A stretch of 20,395 nucleotides of DNA from Seison nebaliae. Its lineage: Eukaryota; Rotifera; Pararotatoria; Seisonacea; Seisonidae. Every line of letters begins with the position of its first letter. The first letter of the stretch is position 1. Location of the stretch: NCBI GenBank assembly GCA_023231475.1, contig JALJEE010001762.1, positions 1 through 20,395 on the forward strand. Direction: 5' to 3'. Made by a program: the position numbers and the translations under genes. Positions 9,143-18,548 of the stretch are shown piece after piece. Under the pieces are notes generated by a model, which saw nothing but the letters and a program-made list of their open reading frames with translations, was not told the origin of the DNA and did no database searches.

Positions 9143-9520
9143 TTTGCAACGAAGGAAAGTTCCTAAAATTGATTACTTAATTTCTAAGGTAACCGAAAAC
9201 ATTTTTTGTTTCGCATTACGCCATAACATTACGTAAATATCATCATAAACAAACGTTCTACTGCAGATATAGAGATCGTCTAAAATTTATTTTGAAATTT
9301 TAATTTTAAGCTTTAAATTAATTTTCAAACAATTTTATTATTATTTACGTAAAACTTTTTAAAATTTTCTACTCATTTTAATCATCATAAATTGAGAATT
9401 GAATGTAAAGAGATTATTATTTGAGAACTGTTTTATTTATTATCTTTTCTCAATATAATTAGATCATATTTTCTCCTAATTGTTTTTGTTCCTTATCGGA
9501 ATAATTATCGTTAAGAGAAT
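9143..9520. promoter_or_regulatory. Shared divergent promoter region
   Basis: This 378-bp spacer separates the ATGs of the forkhead gene (-) and RPB6 (+), so both promoters must lie here if no upstream exons exist. A possible acceptor (caattttag at about 9163-9171, minus strand) would allow a 5'-UTR intron in the forkhead gene. No TATA box is evident near the RPB6 start. Confidence 0.5.
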
Positions 9521-9985
9521 ATGGCGTACGATGATGATTATGAACAAGGAGATGGATATGATGCAAATGACGGAACGTATGACGCACCGATGATGGATGA
9601 TGACGAAGGAGGTGATAAACCGTCGGAGACAATCATCCATTCTCGAAATGATGAATTTAGTGATGACGATGATATAAGTGAAACGTTTCAAACGGGAACC
9701 GGTCGAGATACGACACAATCGCGTGGTGGACGAGCAGTTGATCCATTAGAACGAACGACTACACCTTATCTTACCAAATATGAACGTGCACGAATATTGG
9801 GAACACGTGCACTTCAGATATCGATGTGCGCTCCAATTATGGTGGAATTAAATGGGGAAATTGATCCGTTGAAAATTGCACTACGAGAGTTGAAAGAGAA
9901 AAAAATTCCGATGATAATTCGACGTTATCTTCCAGATAACAGTTATGAAGATTGGAAAGTAAGTGACTTAATCATACAAAGTTAA
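9521..9985 (+). CDS. POLR2F: RNA polymerases I, II and III common subunit RPB6 (RPABC2)
   Basis: Intronless, 154 residues, with an in-frame TAA nine bases before the ATG. RPB6 is a small subunit shared by the three nuclear RNA polymerases that stabilises the clamp/core assembly; it acts in the nucleus. The C-terminal core from about residue 80 is near-canonical: [55 protein letters not shown], and [10 protein letters not shown] at the end. The N-terminal half is acidic (Asp/Glu-rich), as in other RPB6 proteins, but about 27 residues longer than the roughly 127-residue human protein. A gtaagt inside the EDWK-VSD codons is a donor look-alike; the read-through sequence matches the family end, so it is coding. 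Confidence 0.95.
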   Translation: MAYDDDYEQGDGYDANDGTYDAPMMDDDEGGDKPSETIIHSRNDEFSDDDDISETFQTGTGRDTTQSRGGRAVDPLERTTTPYLTKYERARILGTRALQISMCAPIMVELNGEIDPLKIALRELKEKKIPMIIRRYLPDNSYEDWKVSDLIIQS

Positions 9986-10025
9986 TCACTCTAAATCCAT
10001 TTGTCAAATAAGTTTTATCTTTTTA

Positions 10026-10031
10026 AATAAA
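10026..10031 (+). terminator. Candidate poly(A) signal of RPB6
   Basis: AATAAA 41 bases after the RPB6 stop codon, the first such hexamer downstream. Confidence 0.5.
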
Positions 10032-10073
10032 ATTTCTTTAAATTTCTCATTGACAACAATTTAATTTAATAAG

Positions 10074-10079
10074 TTTATT
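10074..10079 (-). terminator. Candidate poly(A) signal of CCT7
   Basis: TTTATT on the + strand, AATAAA on the minus strand, about 128 bases after the CCT7 stop. Together with the RPB6 signal it places both cleavage sites around 10045-10060. Confidence 0.45.
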
Positions 10080-10206
10080 GAAAAATTCCAATAAATAATT
10101 CCCATCGAAAATGTAAGTTAAATGAATGCAAATTTGAATGTACGATAAAAATGAGAAAAAGTAGAAAAATATTTTTCAATATTTGTCAATCGAAAAACTT
10201 CATAAT

Positions 10207-12326
10207 TTAAGCACGTGGTGGTTCGTTGGGGATACGAGCTGGTTGATTTCCAAGATTATTTTCACTTCTAGGCATTTGAAGTGTTTCATCCACTCCCAAC
10301 AATAGACAGGAAGCTTCGATAGCTGATTGAATAGAATTATTCTTCACCACAGCTGGTTCCCATACCATCTTCTCGTAATTATCAGCAATATCTTCGTGAT
10401 TGATGTCCACTCCATAATTCTTCTTATTCTCGAAATGAGCCAGACGTAAATGAGATAAGATATCGGTCGAATCGAAACCAGCATTCTCACATAATTGTCG
10501 AGGAATCACTTCGAACGCTTTCCCCAATGCCATCAACACAACTTGTTCTTTACCTTTCGTTGTTTTCGCTTCATTCCGTAACGCTTTACTAATCTCCATT
10601 TCGACAGCACCTCCACCTGAAACCAAATATAAATTCAAATTAATTCATCGCTACGATTGGAAATTATTGTTAATTAAATAATTGGAGAAATAATGTGAAT
10701 TCGATTACTATCAATCTCCGTCTTACAAATTCAATTAAAGAGGCGATGGCGAAATGGAATTCTTCTATTCAATTTACGATCATATTACTAGAATCATTTA
10801 CACTATTAGATAAATAAATAATTCACTCTTAAGATCGACGATGATTAATGAAAAAAATATTTGGAAATTTCAAAAAATTTTGAAAAAAACATTTGTAAAA
10901 TTTAAAATATTTTGAAAAAATCATTTGTAAAATTTAAAATATTTTCAAAAAATCATTTGTAAAATTTAAAATATTTTCAAAAAAAAATTTTAAAAAAAGG
11001 AAAAAATTTAAAGAAAATAACCTGGAACAATAGCATCATTTTTCATTGTTCGACGAACAATCATGATAGCGTCATGTAATGAACGTTCACATTCGGCAGT
11101 GAATTGATCAGCTCCACCTCGAATTATGATCGTACTCGATTTAGCTTTGGGACATCCAGTGAACATATTGAATCGTTCACTTCCAATTTGTATTTCTTCA
11201 AATCGTTCACATGTGCCGAGAACGGTTTTATTCAAATTCTTCACCGTACTCACCACACTGCCACCACAACATTTTTTTGTGCGTTTCATATCTTCTTCCG
11301 GTACACGTCCTGCACAGAACATATCGTGATCAGCGAAAAATTGTGTCGCCACATCACCAATTGGTAATTTAGAGAGAACAATTTTCACATTCGATTCATG
11401 AAGGATTCTCAATTTGTCGTAGAGGATTTTCCATTCCGTATCGACTACTTTCTGATATTCGTTGACATTGTCAAGACGAATTTCTGCGTTGTCTCTTTCT
11501 GCTTTCAATTCTAATTCGATATTGAGGAGAGCAATTAATGGATTATCGGCGTCTAATTTCGGTTGCATTTCAAAACCAGCATATGAGAAAGTCTTCTTAA
11601 AAGCGACACCTTTCACCAACGTCGTATCAGTCAAACATCCACCAGGTACTCGTTTAATACCCACCATATTAATTGGAACATCATCATCCAAAACTGTCAC
11701 GGCATCGACAACCATTTTAGCAAAAAATTGTTTTTCTTGAGCGATCAATTTTGAATTTAATGAAGTTCCTGCACATTTCTCCAAAACTGGTCGATTAGTT
11801 TTAGAATCGGATAAATTCTCTAATTTAATCGCTAAAGATGAGACGGAATTGAGAGCGATGGTCATTCCTCTTCGTAATCCCGAAATGAGAACGGAAGAAT
11901 GAAGACCATCTTCGATTAATTTCTTACAATTAATCATAATTTCAGCGGCCAATAATACAACGGATGTCGTTCCATCACCAATTTCACTATCTTGAGATTT
12001 GGCAATTTCCACCAACATCTTCGCTGCCGGATGGACAACTTCTAATGCTTTCATAATTGTAGCACCATCATTAGATATCGTCGTATTTCCACGTTCATCA
12101 ACGATCAATTTATCCATTCCTCGTGGTCCCAATGTCGTCCGAATGGCATCACTTACCACCTGACAAGCATTAATGTTCCCGATTATTTGCGGTTTCCCTT
12201 GAGATGATGACGCACCATCTTTCATCAATACAATTGGTATTTGATTCTAAAAGATACAAAATAGAAAAGATACAAAATCATGATACGATTGAAGAAAATA
12301 TTTGAAAATGTATAATAACTAACCAT
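10207..12326 (-). CDS. CCT7: T-complex protein 1 subunit eta (chaperonin CCT7)
   Basis: Exons 12324-12326, 11022-12246 and 10207-10616; 545 residues, against 543 in human. It is one of eight subunits of the cytosolic TRiC/CCT ring that folds actin, tubulin and other proteins using ATP. Seen: [16 protein letters not shown] typical of the eta subunit, TLGPRGMDK (about 39-47), ISNDGAT (58-64), the nucleotide-binding GDGTT (91-95), [27 protein letters not shown], and [12 protein letters not shown] (about 478-489). The first coding exon is just the ATG, followed by gttagt; the acceptor restores [11 protein letters not shown]. Intron 2 (405 bp) splits the GGG of [10 protein letters not shown]. The C-terminal tail lacks the Gly/Arg repeat of vertebrate CCT7. 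It is convergent with RPB6. Confidence 0.96.
10882..10985. repeat. 32-bp repeat, three copies, in CCT7 intron 2
   Basis: catttgtaaaatttaaaat recurs at 10890, 10922 and 10954, an exact 32-bp period, within an A/T-only-looking tract. It lies in the 405-bp CCT7 intron (10617-11021) and explains part of that intron's unusual length. Confidence 0.85.
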
Positions 12327-13589
12327 TCTCTGAAACTTTCTCTTGAATAATTCGGAAAATTCTAGAAGATTCAGAAAAATGTGCTTTCTCCTCAAACAAA
12401 TCCATTTGCCACATCTCCACTTGAAAAAAATATAAAAATTCATAAATAAATTTTTCTCCTTTTAAAATCGGAGCTCATATAATTCACCATAGCAATTGTG
12501 ACAACTCTTCTCATGACTAATCGTACGTTTGGTGGATGAAACTATTGGGAATACTCTTCAAAAGTTTCTTCCCTTCAATTAAAGATTTTTATTTAACATG
12601 CGAGTTTGATCCACCGATTGATCGTCTTCAATTTTTCTTCTCCTAATGAAATTAATTATAGGCTATATTATTTCGGCGATATGATGTTAAGGGAACAACA
12701 TCATCAATTAGCGAATTGTTGACGTTAGAGGAAGGAATAATTGAATTAAAATTTTAAGTTAATTTGATAACTAAATTTCGTTAAATTAATTTTCAGTGAG
12801 ACTTGTTTTAATAAATTCATTATAGTCTTCAGAAGAAACAGTTTTATTTTAGCCATTAGAATAAACATCGTCAGAAATAAACAGAAAACAAAACTGATAA
12901 TTCAACTCATCACGCAAATTTATTTAAATTTTTGTTATCGTCCAATAGAAGTTATAGAAGTTAATGTATTGAATGAGTCGAACATGACTGGGAAAATGTT
13001 AAGGACAATCCTCTCATTTGGAAATAAGACCCCACCGATGACGTATTAGTTGACAGTTCTAGCTGAAAATTTGAAGTTAACAATTCGAGATTTGATTGAG
13101 TATTAAGAAATATTATAGGAAAAAGATTAGAGAAGAAGGAAATGGATCATTCTCCATAATGTCTAGTAGGAAATTGGAAACAGTCAAATGAGAACCCTCC
13201 AAAACAACTGGACTAGTCGGATTTTTGTATAAGAATATTTCTAAAATTTTTTTCCGCTAAATTTCATTCAATTGTCGACCTTTACTTACAATTTGTTAAA
13301 TATAGTTCGTATAAAGTTAAGTTGTGCAAACCGAATAGTTGAAAAGTACACTTGAAAAAATCTCCTTAACGAATTCATTTCGAATGTAATTTCTTATAAT
13401 TCCTTCTTGCACTTTCCCGTTCCATAATCGTTTTTTTCATTTACCCATTTCTCAATATTGATGGGAAGAGACATCTTTTCAGGACATGAATAATTTTTTG
13501 TTAAATTTCCTTTAAAATAATTTGAATGCATTGGGAAAAATAATTGTTATTAATGGAGAAGAAAAAAAATATTCATGACAAAATTTTAG

Positions 13590-13662
13590 ATCCATAGCCG
13601 GATCCAGACGGACAAGTTTCGTTGAAGAGAAGTACTTCGAGGAGATGTCGTCAGAGCTTAAG
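13590..13662 (+). other. Candidate orphan internal exon
   Basis: A 73-bp island with higher GC than its surroundings is bounded by caaaattttag (acceptor) and AAG followed by gtaaat (donor). One frame encodes 24 residues, including RRTSFVEEKYFEEMSSELK. No neighbouring exons were found and no family is recognised. It could be an exon of an unresolved + strand gene or transcript, or chance. Confidence 0.25.
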
Positions 13663-14530
13663 GTAAATGAACGGTTCCAATTTGAAGGTGCACTAGTTTC
13701 CGGGATGGAATTCTCTTATAAATATTTCATTAAAGATAAATATAGTTGGATGTTTGTTTAAAAGTGCCGGAGAAATGTTTCTTTTCTTATTCGTAATATT
13801 GTTTGATGTATTGATCGAAATGCAAATGAATTCCTAATATTTTCATCGTCCTTCCTCTAACGCAAGTGAGGAATAAGGAACATCCCTTGCAGTAGTAACA
13901 GTGGGACGGAAGGGGAGAAATTATAGTTTGTTTCCATATCCTTCCATTCCGTCATTGGTACTTGTTTTATATTTCCGAATGTCAACATTAAATGAAGAAT
14001 TGACAACATTGGATATAAATAATATTAACATAAAAAACGGAGGATGATGATGCTAATAATGAGAAGTGGTGAGTTCTTTTAAATCGGAGTGAGAAAGATG
14101 AAGAACGAAAGAAATTATTTTATCTTTCATTCGTTCCTCAACTATACAAATTTCTTCTTCCTATTATATAAGAGTCGGTTATTCATAGTTTCGATAAAGG
14201 AGAATATTTAAAAGGATTATCTCGCAATTGAAAGTGCGAAGAAATTAATAATAAGTGGAAGAATTGGAGAGGAAGAATGTCTATCATTCATAAATCTGAT
14301 GACAGATCGTATGTTCCTCACAGATATTTAACAAATTAAACGATACGTTAATAATGATGCGATGAAAGAGTAAGCAGAAGAAAGTCAATTTAAAAGGAAT
14401 TTCATGCAATATGTCGGTTCGGATAAGCGGACGTAGTCCTGTCATTAAAAGAAAGTTAATATGCGAAAGTTTTATGGGAGGAGCTCTCTAGAGGATAATT
14501 ACAGATAATGTTCTTCAATTGCATTCAAAA

Positions 14531-14564
14531 TCATCATCATCACCACCATCGTCATCATCATCAT
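14531..14564. repeat. TCA/TCG/ACC trinucleotide tract
   Basis: Short interrupted (tca)n microsatellite with cac and gtc variants, in non-coding sequence. Confidence 0.8.
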
Positions 14565-14869
14565 TTTAATTAAAAGATGAAAAATATTTTTTCCTTTTCC
14601 ATAGGAACTAACATATTGTATAACTAGTACATTTGGAAAGGAATGTAATCAGATAAATTCTTCTTCTCTAACAAGAATTGACAAGTCGATTTTATCCAGA
14701 TTTCTTCTCCACATTTATGAGATGTTCTCCTATCCGACTATGAACAATTCGTAATAACGACCAACATTTTAACCTCATGTCTGAGATGATTAATTAGCAT
14801 GATACTCGACAAACTAATAAAATTCAATTTTTCTCTTACTCTCAACATTGTTCTCTAGAGAATTCTATT

Positions 14870-14878
14870 CATAAAAGG
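14870..14878 (+). promoter_or_regulatory. TATA-like box of the repeat-peptide gene
   Basis: cataaaagg lies 48 bases before the ATG at 14918. A start site 25-30 bases downstream would leave a 5' UTR of only about 15-20 bases. Confidence 0.4.
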
Positions 14879-14917
14879 GAATTTTTTGTCTATTCAATTC
14901 GAAAGTGAGAAAGAAAA

Positions 14918-15476
14918 ATGTTGCGAAATCTTGTGCTATTGGTTAGTCTTATCAATCTTATCCCAATCCATTGAATCTAATATTTATATTGATTTTAAAA
15001 TTCTTCTCTTCTAGCTATCAATTACGCTTATTGCAAGCAAATCAATCAAAAGTCCGGTAAAGAAATCGTTCGATTCTTTCGATAAGAAATCTTTTGATTC
15101 TTTCGATAAGAAATCGTTTGATTCTTTCGACAAAAAAGCATTCGAAAATTTCGACAAGAAATCTTTTGACTCATTCGATAAGAAATCTTTTGACTCATTC
15201 GATAAGAAAGCATTCGATTCATTCGACAAGAAAGCATTCGAAAACTTTGACAAGAAAGCATTCGAAAACTTTGACAAGAAATCATTCGATTCATTCGACA
15301 AAAAAGCATTCGAGAACTTCGAGAAGAAAGCATTTGAGAACTTCGAGAAGAAAGCATTTGAGAACTTCGAGAAGAAAGCATTCGAGAACTTCGAGAAGAA
15401 AGCATTTGAAAGCTTCGAGAAAAGATATCCATACCATTCCCAATTCGAACGATTGATGATGGACAATGATATGTAA
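14918..15476 (+). CDS. Putative multi-copy neuropeptide precursor (secreted octapeptide-repeat protein)
   Basis: Exons 14918-14941 and 15015-15476 with a 73-bp phase-0 intron (gttagt...cttctag) encode 161 residues. The start MLRNLVLL joins LSITLIAS to make a typical signal peptide; the intron lies inside it. Then come 15 perfect-length octapeptides beginning KK (residues 24-143): KKSFDSFD and KKAFDSFD, KKAFENFD, and at the C-terminal end KKAFENFE/KKAFESFE, followed by KR and a 16-residue tail starting YPYHSQFE. KK and KR are prohormone-convertase-type dibasic sites, so processing would release SFDSFD, AFENFD and AFENFE hexapeptides. No Gly for amidation is present. Third-codon positions vary between copies while the protein pattern is held, which supports real coding. 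I know no named family with these peptides; a structural or adhesive secreted repeat protein is the main alternative. Confidence 0.75.
15060..15419 (+). repeat. 24-bp coding repeat, 15 copies
   Basis: Fifteen in-frame 24-bp units without any length change form most of exon 2 of the putative peptide precursor. Copies differ at synonymous positions (tcg/tct/tca for Ser, gat/gac for Asp, ttc/ttt for Phe). The last five are more alike at the DNA level and carry Glu instead of Asp. Frames on the other strand over this repeat are shadows. Confidence 0.95.
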
Positions 15477-15659
15477 GGAAATCAACAAAAGAATCGATAG
15501 ATATTTTTTAATTAAAATGAAAACGAGTTTTTAAATTTTTCCAATTATATCACCATACATCCACACACATTATTAGATCCTTTGAAAGTGAGAAAGAACT
15601 TTAAAATTATTTGAAGGGGAGAGAGATGAAGATTATTCTATTTTTAATTTTTATTCACA

Positions 15660-15665
15660 AATAAA
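15660..15665 (+). terminator. Candidate poly(A) signal of the repeat-peptide gene
   Basis: AATAAA 184 bases after the stop at 15476. The convergent TMBIM gene has a minus-strand AATAAA at 15650-15655, so the two 3' ends may interdigitate. Confidence 0.35.
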
Positions 15666-15943
15666 ATTTTAATTTTGAATCGTTTTCTTTCATATTTCGA
15701 CGACTGATCAAGAAAATTTAATAAAATTAATCTCGTTGATTGAGACGAAAAAAAAGTGAGACTTCTTTTTGACAATATTTTGGAGAAGAAAAATTAAAAC
15801 GAATAAAATGTTTAAGTGAGAAATAATCGAATTAAAAGTGTATATTAAAATGAGACTAAAAAGAGTTGATGAATGAAGCTGATTGAATAAAAATTGATTT
15901 GAAGAGACTAAATTAATCTCAAATTAGTCGAAAACAATAATCG

Positions 15944-17034
15944 CTAATCACTCGAACCAGCCAAATTGAGAATTGACATGAATATATAAGCGATGTCGAT
16001 GTAGAGATTGAGTGCGGCCATAATATATTCTTCCGGTGAGATCGAATATTTATGTTTACCACCAATAATTAATTGTGTATCATAAACGAGATAGATGGAG
16101 AAGAGCAACGCACCCAGAGCACCATAAGCAATATTGGCATACTAATTCGAATGAATATTTTAAAATTTGATTCAATAGAAAATCACTAACATTATTCCGG
16201 AAGATGCCACAAAATAAACCGAATAACATGAGACATATGGTCGCCACAAACAGATATGGTCCGAAACCGGTAAAATCGTATTTAGTTTGGAATGCAAAAA
16301 ACGTCAGTGCTAGAGTGATAGCAGCCGTCGATCCGGCAGCTATCAAAACTGCTTCTTTAGATGTAGAGGCGGCAACCGATCCCAACATTACGGAGAGTGC
16401 CGTTGTCAAAATGAAGAGAATGACCATATTCAATGGAAATTTCCTCCTCGGTCCTTCGCAACATGCCAACACAATCACCAGAACGAGATAAACTCCCCTA
16501 AATTTTAAATAATTCTTTCTCAACAAACAACAACAATAATAAAAGTTAACATAGCGATGTACATGATATATCTATGTTCTTGCATAAACCGTTTGACCGG
16601 TTCGCTGGTAGAGGAGAAAAAGAAAATTTGAAAACTAATTTGAAAGAGTCAAACATGAAAACAAATGTGCAAATAATTCCACAAGTCCATAATAATTGTG
16701 CGGTGAGGATAGTATAAACTTTTTTGATAAAATCTAAGAAAATTTAAAATGTTTTCAAAATTATTTAATTAATTAAATTTGAATGAGATAGAGTAACTGT
16801 TTCGAATGGCTTTGTCAGAGAAGGCGTCCATTCCTTCGGTGAAATTCCCACTAGAAAGTCTACTTGAATCAATGATAATGCACGAGAAATAATTAACCCC
16901 TCTGAATCCCGATTCATCTGTAGTTCGGTACCGTATTGGGAATTATTTTGATTGAACTGAAATAACAGAACAGAAATAAAATAGAGTTGATCTGATTAAT
17001 GATGTGTAAAAAGTACGTTAGTAGTCATATCCAT
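15944..17034 (-). CDS. TMBIM/Lifeguard-family membrane protein (Bax inhibitor-1 superfamily)
   Basis: Seven exons: 17017-17034, 16898-16956, 16798-16850, 16655-16733, 16551-16604, 16191-16497 and 15944-16141. Introns are 60, 47, 64, 50, 53 and 49 bp; the total is 768 nt, or 255 residues. The family (GRINA/LFG/TMBIM) comprises multi-pass ER, Golgi or plasma-membrane proteins that influence Ca2+ leak and cell death. Seen: SDKAIRNNFIKKVYTIL before TM1, EPVKRFMQE, CCEGPRRKFPLN after TM3, FAFQTKYDFTGFG, the signature YDTQLIIGGKHKYSISPEEY, and ALNLYIDIAYIF in the last segment. Exon joins recreate these motifs without gaps. The cytoplasmic N-terminus is only about 43 residues and lacks the long Pro/Gly/Tyr-rich region of vertebrate LFG and GRINA. 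The first exon has six codons. Which paralogue it represents cannot be decided. Confidence 0.93.
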
Positions 17035-18548
17035 CTATTTCGTTTGAGAATTTTAATAATTGTTTTTCCGATGAACTAATTTTTTCTTTTACACTTTTTT
17101 CCCAATCACTCTCTTTTCATTGAAGGTTGATTATATTCATTAAATCTACACGTAGAGAAATAAGCAATGAAATTTAATTTGATGGGGAAAAAAGAAATCG
17201 AAAAAAGATGAGAAAAAAATTATAAAAATATTCTCATTTTCTTTTTACAAATTTCCATTATTTATTTTTTCATTATATCACACATTAAGAAAGAATAGTA
17301 GAATGTGAATATGTGTAGATCGATGTGTTTTTATAACAAAAAAAGATGTGTCATTATGTAATAAAGAAGTAAAAATAATTTAAAATTATTCTCAACAAAT
17401 GATATTATTTTGAAAGAAATTAATGAAAAGAAATATTACAGTAGCTTCCCATTTGATTGAGAATCACTTCATAAAACTCTCGATTTCTCATCACTACATC
17501 AAAATTCATAATATTGATTTTATCACACAAATAATACAAATGATGATTAATTGGAAAAAATCAATCTAAACTTTTCTTGTCTATTGACTACGCAATTACT
17601 TTTCCTAATAGTAAAAATCGGCTATTCTACAACTAACAAATAACAGTAAACGGAGATTCTAAATCACAAGGAATTATGTGTACGTCTATAATACGAAATC
17701 AAAAACGGAATTTGGAAAACAATTGTATTAAACTAAATATTATGAATATTGAAAGGGCACGTGAAAGGAGAAGAAAAGAGTGATAAAGCGAAATGAAAAT
17801 TTAACTTCTCTTCCAGAATTCAAAGGTATGTACGAATAAGGATCCATTCCCAATTCAATCTACTTGCTTCTTGATAATTTCCGTAAAATTTAATTAATTT
17901 ATTCGTAAACTGTTTAAAAATTTATTTCCAACCGAATTCTTTAAACTTAAACTTAAAAACGATTATAATAACAATTTTGACACGGAAACTTTCTCAACAA
18001 AACAAAACTTTACTGAATAACAAATTAAAATCAAAACAGTTTCCACATTCTTCATTTGTTATGTTAGTTTTTTTTTGATGAACTTTAAAAATGCTTGTAA
18101 TTTTCTAATTTCTCTTTTTTTTGTTTTATTTCTTCCATAGTAGTTTTAAAAAAAGTTAAATTGATATTAACACCTAATTGTTAAAAAAACAATTATTATT
18201 ATATATTTAGAGGCAATCCAAATTCGGGTAACAGGAACTAAAGAAAAAAATTATAATAAAGGAACTAAATCGGCAAAATAATTATATAAATCGGTAAAAT
18301 TAGTATTACGGATTAACCCACGGCCAAGTGGAATATAAGAGGGGAGCCGTATAGGACGGCCTAATAAGATTCGAATACACTAATTATATGTCTTATCCAA
18401 GAAGTCCATGGACTTACTAGAGATACCAAAAGATGTTTGAAATCCATAAAATCCCCAACAGAAGATAAAGAAAAGTTTCATCTTCAATTTCAATGGAAAA
18501 AATTGCATTTATGATGGAAGGAGTAGAAGCTTCTTATGAATCGTAACC
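17035..18548. other. TMBIM upstream region; no gene seen
   Basis: About 1.5 kb, very AT-rich, with no convincing exon on either strand. It contains a CACGTG E-box-like hexamer near 17759. A weak tRNA-promoter-like pair (cggccaagtgg near 18321 and gattcgaatac near 18368) does not fold as a tRNA. Confidence 0.5.

Larger units (their letters stand above)
12327..14869. other. Long gene-poor interval upstream of CCT7
   Basis: About 2.5 kb without a supported gene, the largest such gap between genes here. It holds the CCT7 promoter and 5' UTR, one candidate exon (13590-13662) and a TCA repeat. Short frames elsewhere, for example 27 codons from about 14410, are not convincing. Confidence 0.5.

Noticed and set aside
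9958-9966. gtaagt in RPB6 as an intron donor
   Set aside because: The read-through codons give VSDLII, matching the conserved RPB6 C-terminus, so no intron is needed.
15011-15488. Four long ORFs in other frames over the octapeptide repeat
   Set aside because: Any 24-bp repeat without stops gives long frames everywhere; only the + frame has a signal peptide, splice sites and synonymous-type variation.
18314-18385. tRNA-like promoter boxes (A-box-like near 18321, B-box-like near 18368)
   Set aside because: D, T and acceptor stems do not pair, so it is not a functional tRNA; a tRNA-derived SINE is possible but no body or tail could be defined.
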